Positions 24,333-27,208 of a stretch of 27,208 bases of DNA are shown in pieces. Under the pieces are notes generated by a model that searched no databases, was not told the DNA's origin, and was given only the letters and a program-made list of their open reading frames with translations. This DNA comes from Aminipila sp047974845. GTDB taxonomy: Bacteria > Bacillota > Clostridia > Peptostreptococcales > Anaerovoracaceae. The first letter of the stretch is position 1, and every line of letters starts with the position of its first letter. The stretch lies in assembly GCA_047974845.1 (NCBI GenBank), contig JBKECQ010000085.1, positions 1 to 27,208 on the forward strand, read 5' to 3'. The translations under genes and the position numbers were made by a program.

Positions 24333-24376
24333 CTAAAAAACGAGCATTGTTGAATATCAACTTGCTCGTTTTTTAG
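24333..24376. terminator. Bidirectional terminator between the pdu operon and the AraC gene
   Basis: CTAAAAAACGAGCA (24333-24346) and its exact complement TGCTCGTTTTTTAG (24363-24376) form a 14-bp stem, with an inner GTTGA/TCAAC stem. The T-runs on both strands let it serve the plus-strand pdu operon and the convergent minus-strand regulator. Confidence 0.92.
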
Positions 24377-24399
24377 CTATATAAATTTTCTTATAAAAT

Positions 24400-26265
24400 C
24401 TAATTGGAAAGATTAACCCTCTCAACTACAATAATATGAATTCCTGCTCCTTTTATCGAAGAGCTGATATTTAACTTATCATCAACGTTCTCTGCGTACA
24501 CTTGTGATAGAGGTTCCGTATTAAGCATTTGAACCCAAGCTTCAGGTAAAGGAAATGCTTCGGGAAAACCAAGATGTGACATATGAGCAAAGATTGAATT
24601 TGAATTGGTTAATGCATATTTTGCTATGACATATTGACCGGATTCAACGGGAATACTGAAGTCAACATTGAGTTCATCCTTAAAAGAATTTATGATGTCA
24701 TTTGTTTCGTAAACACTGGCATTACGCATATAAAGGTTCTGTATGTCGTCATCATAGTTTATAGCCACAAGAGTATACGAATCTTTTTCAGTCAAGTCAT
24801 TTTTTATTACATAATAATACTTTCCCCAGCAAAGAAGTTCTCCTTTTATATTATTAAGAATCTTATATGCATAAAAGGAAGGTTTGGGAACAAGGCATGA
24901 AGTGACGCAGGAAGGGGAGCCCTTTAATATTTTGGAGGGTTCACCCTGATCTCTCAATTTACAGTGCAGTATGTTTTCCTTGGAAATAAAAAATGTCCGG
25001 AACATATGGATAACTGCGGTTATTGAGTCATAACCCGCAGAATAACCGCAACATAGACCGTTGTCACAGACCGTAGATACTTCATAACCTGTGAAGCGAA
25101 GACGGTTTGCAATCAGCGCTGTAGTTGTTTCGCTGTCTTCTTGGCGAAAAGCAAGAACAACCTTAGAAGCGTTAAGGTCATGGAGCATATGGAAAAGTCG
25201 TTCGCCCATTATGTTATAATCCTCCTGTGTTATAACCACTTCAAGGAAATTCTGTAGGCTCATAACAGCAGGGGTCTGCGGATCCACATCTACTGTAAGG
25301 TGTAGGTGGTTTATGACTGAAGAACTTTTTTCTTGGTCGCTTACAGCTGACATACAGCGTCTTATGAAACTAATAGCCTGATTGTCAGAAAGAAGTTCAA
25401 ACCTTATAGGTCTTGTGGGACTGAGAATGTGAGGCATATAAAGCTGACGGTATTCCTGAGGGGTATGACCAAACCATTTGCTAAAAAATTTATTGTAATA
25501 TGATGTTGTTGAAAAACCAACATCCCTTGCTATAGCACTAATTTTGCGGTCGGTTTCAAGCAAAAGTATTTCTGACATTTCAACTCTGGCAAAACAAAGG
25601 AACTCCTGAAAGTTTATGCCCATGTAATTACGTATAAGATGAGAGATGTAAAAGGTACTTAAGTGTTCTCTTTCTGCAAGTTCTTCCAGGGTAATTTTAT
25701 TTGCATGATTCTCGTATACATAGTTTATTATTCTGCTAATTCTTTCCACTGCTATGGAATTATCGTTTTTAAAATCAACCACAACTTGATCTTCAAAAGC
25801 AAACAAGTTGAAATACCGGTTTAGATATTTTATTACTTCTATCATCTGATCAACACAGTTGTTTTTATAATTAAAACTTCTTCTTGAATAATCCAAAAGA
25901 ATCTTAAGAAGCATTTTTCTAAAGCTATCCATTTTAAGGTATTTATCATGATTTACATATGACATGAAACAGCCTTTTCCTAAAGTCGGAAAATATTGAG
26001 TAAAAAAGCGATTACTTACCTGTATAATTGCCACTACATTTTCCTTATCTGTTGCGGTCAAACCGTGAATTTCGTGACCACTGTTTGTAAAAATATCTCC
26101 TTCTTTGAGAAGATAGTGATGACATACATTTTTTAGATGGATTTCACCCTTTAGTACATAAATAAACTCTACATCCTGATGGTAATGAAAAGGATATTCT
26201 GTAACTTTTGCAATGGTTATGTTTATTGGAAAGTTATCGAGATATGTTGTTTTCTTAAATAACAC
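24400..26265 (-). CDS. AraC-family regulator with cupin sensor and GH39-like C-terminal domain
   Basis: This 621-residue protein has three parts. The N-terminal cupin (about 1-100) contains PFHYHQDVEFIYVLKGEIHL. The AraC DNA-binding domain (about 175-280) contains ITLEELAEREHLSTFYISHLI and ISAIARDVGFSTTSYYNKFFSKWFGHTP. The C-terminal half resembles the glycoside hydrolase 39-like domain found on many clostridial AraC regulators (KPSFYAYKILNNIKGELLCWG then YTLVAINYDDDI). It probably senses a ligand and controls the divergent glycyl radical enzyme gene; it may instead or also act on pdu. I chose GTG 26265, which has GGAGG 8 nt upstream. The GTG at 26274 overlaps that ribosome site. Confidence 0.85.
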   Translation of the reverse strand: MLFKKTTYLDNFPINITIAKVTEYPFHYHQDVEFIYVLKGEIHLKNVCHHYLLKEGDIFTNSGHEIHGLTATDKENVVAIIQVSNRFFTQYFPTLGKGCFMSYVNHDKYLKMDSFRKMLLKILLDYSRRSFNYKNNCVDQMIEVIKYLNRYFNLFAFEDQVVVDFKNDNSIAVERISRIINYVYENHANKITLEELAEREHLSTFYISHLIRNYMGINFQEFLCFARVEMSEILLLETDRKISAIARDVGFSTTSYYNKFFSKWFGHTPQEYRQLYMPHILSPTRPIRFELLSDNQAISFIRRCMSAVSDQEKSSSVINHLHLTVDVDPQTPAVMSLQNFLEVVITQEDYNIMGERLFHMLHDLNASKVVLAFRQEDSETTTALIANRLRFTGYEVSTVCDNGLCCGYSAGYDSITAVIHMFRTFFISKENILHCKLRDQGEPSKILKGSPSCVTSCLVPKPSFYAYKILNNIKGELLCWGKYYYVIKNDLTEKDSYTLVAINYDDDIQNLYMRNASVYETNDIINSFKDELNVDFSIPVESGQYVIAKYALTNSNSIFAHMSHLGFPEAFPLPEAWVQMLNTEPLSQVYAENVDDKLNISSSIKGAGIHIIVVERVNLSN

Positions 26266-26299
26266 GCTAAACACCTCCTTTGAAAACCAGACGGCCTAC

Positions 26300-26431
26300 C
26301 TAAAATGAAGCTTAAAACAAGCTCATAAATATCTAAAATGAAGCTAAAATCAAGCTTATAAATATCTAAAATCAAGCTTAAAACAAACTTATAAATACAT
26401 AAAATAAAGCTCAAAACAAGCTTATGAATAC
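26300..26431. repeat. Four tandem 33-bp repeats upstream of the AraC gene
   Basis: Four contiguous imperfect units at 26300-26332, 26333-26365, 26366-26398 and 26399-26431 share a core of TAAAATGAAGCTTAAAACAA followed by GCTTATAAATA. Each unit holds AGCTT/AAGCT inverted half-sites. The 33-bp period is close to three helical turns. They begin about 20 bp upstream of the regulator's ribosome site. On the minus strand they lie downstream of a TATAAT (26437-26432), so they may be transcribed as the araC leader. Confidence 0.93.
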
Positions 26432-26448
26432 ATTATATACTAGATTAC

Positions 26449-26480
26449 AAAATCGGGAAAAGCTTTTTACCGATTTTTTT
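26449..26480 (+). terminator. Terminator-like hairpin in the divergent region
   Basis: AAAATCGG (26449-26456) pairs with CCGATTTT (26470-26477) around an AAAAGCTTTT palindrome, followed by seven T in total. It faces the plus strand, yet no plus-strand gene precedes it, so its role is unclear. It could block read-through out of the repeat region toward the glycyl radical enzyme gene. Confidence 0.6.
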
Positions 26481-26514
26481 AGCAAGCTAATTAAAGCTTA
26501 TAGCAAGTTAATCA
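26480..26514. promoter_or_regulatory. Candidate AraC-type operator: direct repeat with 21-bp spacing
   Basis: TAGCAAGCTAATTA (26480-26493) recurs as TAGCAAGTTAATCA (26501-26514), 21 bp apart start to start. Direct repeats on one face of the helix, about 21 bp apart, are the usual AraC-family binding layout. The site lies between the AraC gene and the gene it most likely controls. Confidence 0.5.
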
Positions 26515-26759
26515 TTTTAATCTTAAATTTAATGTAGTCATGACAATTTCCTTAATAATCACAGCATTACAACCTCAATGACACCAAAATAATTGGTGAA
26601 CGTAATCTGTCTATATAAGGTATTCCATTAATTTGGGCGGATTATACCTAAGTCTTTTCAAGGGACAACACAATTAGAAAAGTTGACAAGTGGATTATTG
26701 TCTTGCACTTTACCATAATGTAGTATTGTAAGCAGTTAAAGAAACGGAAGGAGGACAAT
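26515..26759 (+). promoter_or_regulatory. Promoter-proximal region of the glycyl radical enzyme gene
   Basis: No gene is seen here. TTGACA at 26683-26688 is a consensus -35, but no good -10 lies 16-18 bp downstream. TTGTCT (26698-26703) with TAGTAT (26721-26726) at 17-bp spacing is the alternative. GACAA-N8-TTGTC (26685-26702) is a small inverted repeat that may be an operator. GGAAGGAGG lies just before ATG 26760. Confidence 0.4.
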
Positions 26760-27208
26760 ATGTTAACACCTAGAGTTAAGCGAATGAGGGAAAAGTATTT
26801 TAATACTATTCCAGCAATAACAGCAGAGCGATTGGTTCTCGCAACTGAAGCATATAAAAAGTTTGCCGGAGATGCAGTTCCTATTTTCAGAGCTAAGGTT
26901 ACAAATTACATCATGGAAAATATGACAACTCTTATTATGGATGATGAACTTATAGTAGGAACAGCAACTAATGCATATAGAGGTGCCAATCTGCATCCGG
27001 AATTTCAGTCCAGTTCATGGTATATCAGTGACATTGACGAAATCTCAACAAGAACAAATGATCCGTATTATATTTCACCGGAAGATAAGGTCACTATTCT
27101 TGAAACCCTAAAATACTGGGAAGGCAAGTCAATGGAAGATTTGGCAAAAAAAGTGCTTCCCGCACACACTAGGGAGCTTGAAAAGGATGACATTATATGT
27201 GTAGGACT
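26760..27208 (+). CDS. Glycyl radical enzyme, pyruvate formate-lyase/diol dehydratase superfamily (partial, 5' end only)
   Basis: There are 149 codons from ATG 26760 to the right edge, with no stop. The N-terminal pattern of glycyl radical enzymes is clear: RMREKYFNTIPAITAERLVLATEAYKKFAG, the ENMTTLIMDDELIVG segment and DPYYISPEDKVTILETLKYWEGKSMEDLA, closest in layout to the B12-independent glycerol/diol dehydratase and hydroxyproline dehydratase group. The active-site Cys and the C-terminal glycyl loop are outside the window, so the substrate cannot be assigned. The N-terminus starts directly at the catalytic fold, with no encapsulation extension as in CutC-type compartment enzymes, suggesting a cytosolic enzyme. 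The divergent AraC gene is its likely regulator. Confidence 0.85.
   Translation, partial: MLTPRVKRMREKYFNTIPAITAERLVLATEAYKKFAGDAVPIFRAKVTNYIMENMTTLIMDDELIVGTATNAYRGANLHPEFQSSSWYISDIDEISTRTNDPYYISPEDKVTILETLKYWEGKSMEDLAKKVLPAHTRELEKDDIICVG

Noticed and set aside
26223..26414. 63-codon minus-strand frame with 11-residue repeats
   Set aside because: It is the in-frame reading of the 33-bp repeats (33 is a multiple of 3), overlaps the AraC start in another frame and lacks a ribosome site.

Overview
This window reads as AT-rich chromosomal DNA from an anaerobic Firmicute of the class Clostridia. The evidence is strong AGGAGG ribosome sites, A/T-ending codons, and gene families typical of gut and sediment clostridia: a PocR-domain kinase-like sensor, an AraC-type regulator with a GH39-like tail, a YfcC-family carrier and a glycyl radical enzyme. 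I cannot name a genus from the sequence alone.

Layout. (1) Positions 1-928: a divergent pair, a GNAT acetyltransferase cut by the left edge and an HxlR-family repressor. (2) Positions about 1170-6035: a self-contained sigma-54 module. A near-perfect -24/-12 promoter with upstream palindromes and seven 14-bp tandem repeats precedes a YfcC/DcuC-family carrier and an opine-dehydrogenase-family enzyme. The sigma-54 activator gene follows behind a 15-bp perfect inverted repeat. (3) Positions 6300-8623: a PocR-LytS kinase-like sensor and an AraC-type response regulator. Both have lost their phosphotransfer residues (His to Glu, Asp to Asn). (4) Positions 9028-24278: a 17-gene, all-plus-strand propanediol-utilisation (pdu) bacterial microcompartment operon in the order B-C-D-E-G-H-(extended BMC-H)-A/J-L-eutJ-M-N-O-P-S-(membrane protein)-T-U. 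It is closed by a strong bidirectional terminator. (5) Positions 24400-27208: an AraC/GH39-like regulator on the minus strand, divergent from a glycyl radical enzyme cut by the right edge. Four 33-bp tandem repeats and a 21-bp-spaced direct repeat lie between them.

How the genes work together. PduCDE, a coenzyme-B12-dependent diol dehydratase, converts a vicinal diol such as 1,2-propanediol to an aldehyde inside a protein shell. The shell is built from PduB, PduA/J, the extended BMC-H, PduN, PduT and PduU. PduGH reactivates the dehydratase; PduS reduces and PduO adenosylates its cofactor. PduP oxidises the aldehyde to acyl-CoA, and PduL makes the acyl-phosphate. PduQ (alcohol dehydrogenase) and PduW (kinase) are not in the window, so the reductive branch and the last ATP-forming step must be encoded elsewhere.

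The points most worth attention are: the matched loss of phosphotransfer residues in the PocR sensor and its partner regulator; the BMC-H protein with a tail of five 9-residue repeats; an unrecognised polytopic membrane protein inside the pdu operon; a PduM-like protein built around a flavoprotein-type core; and the sigma-54 control region with its repeats.
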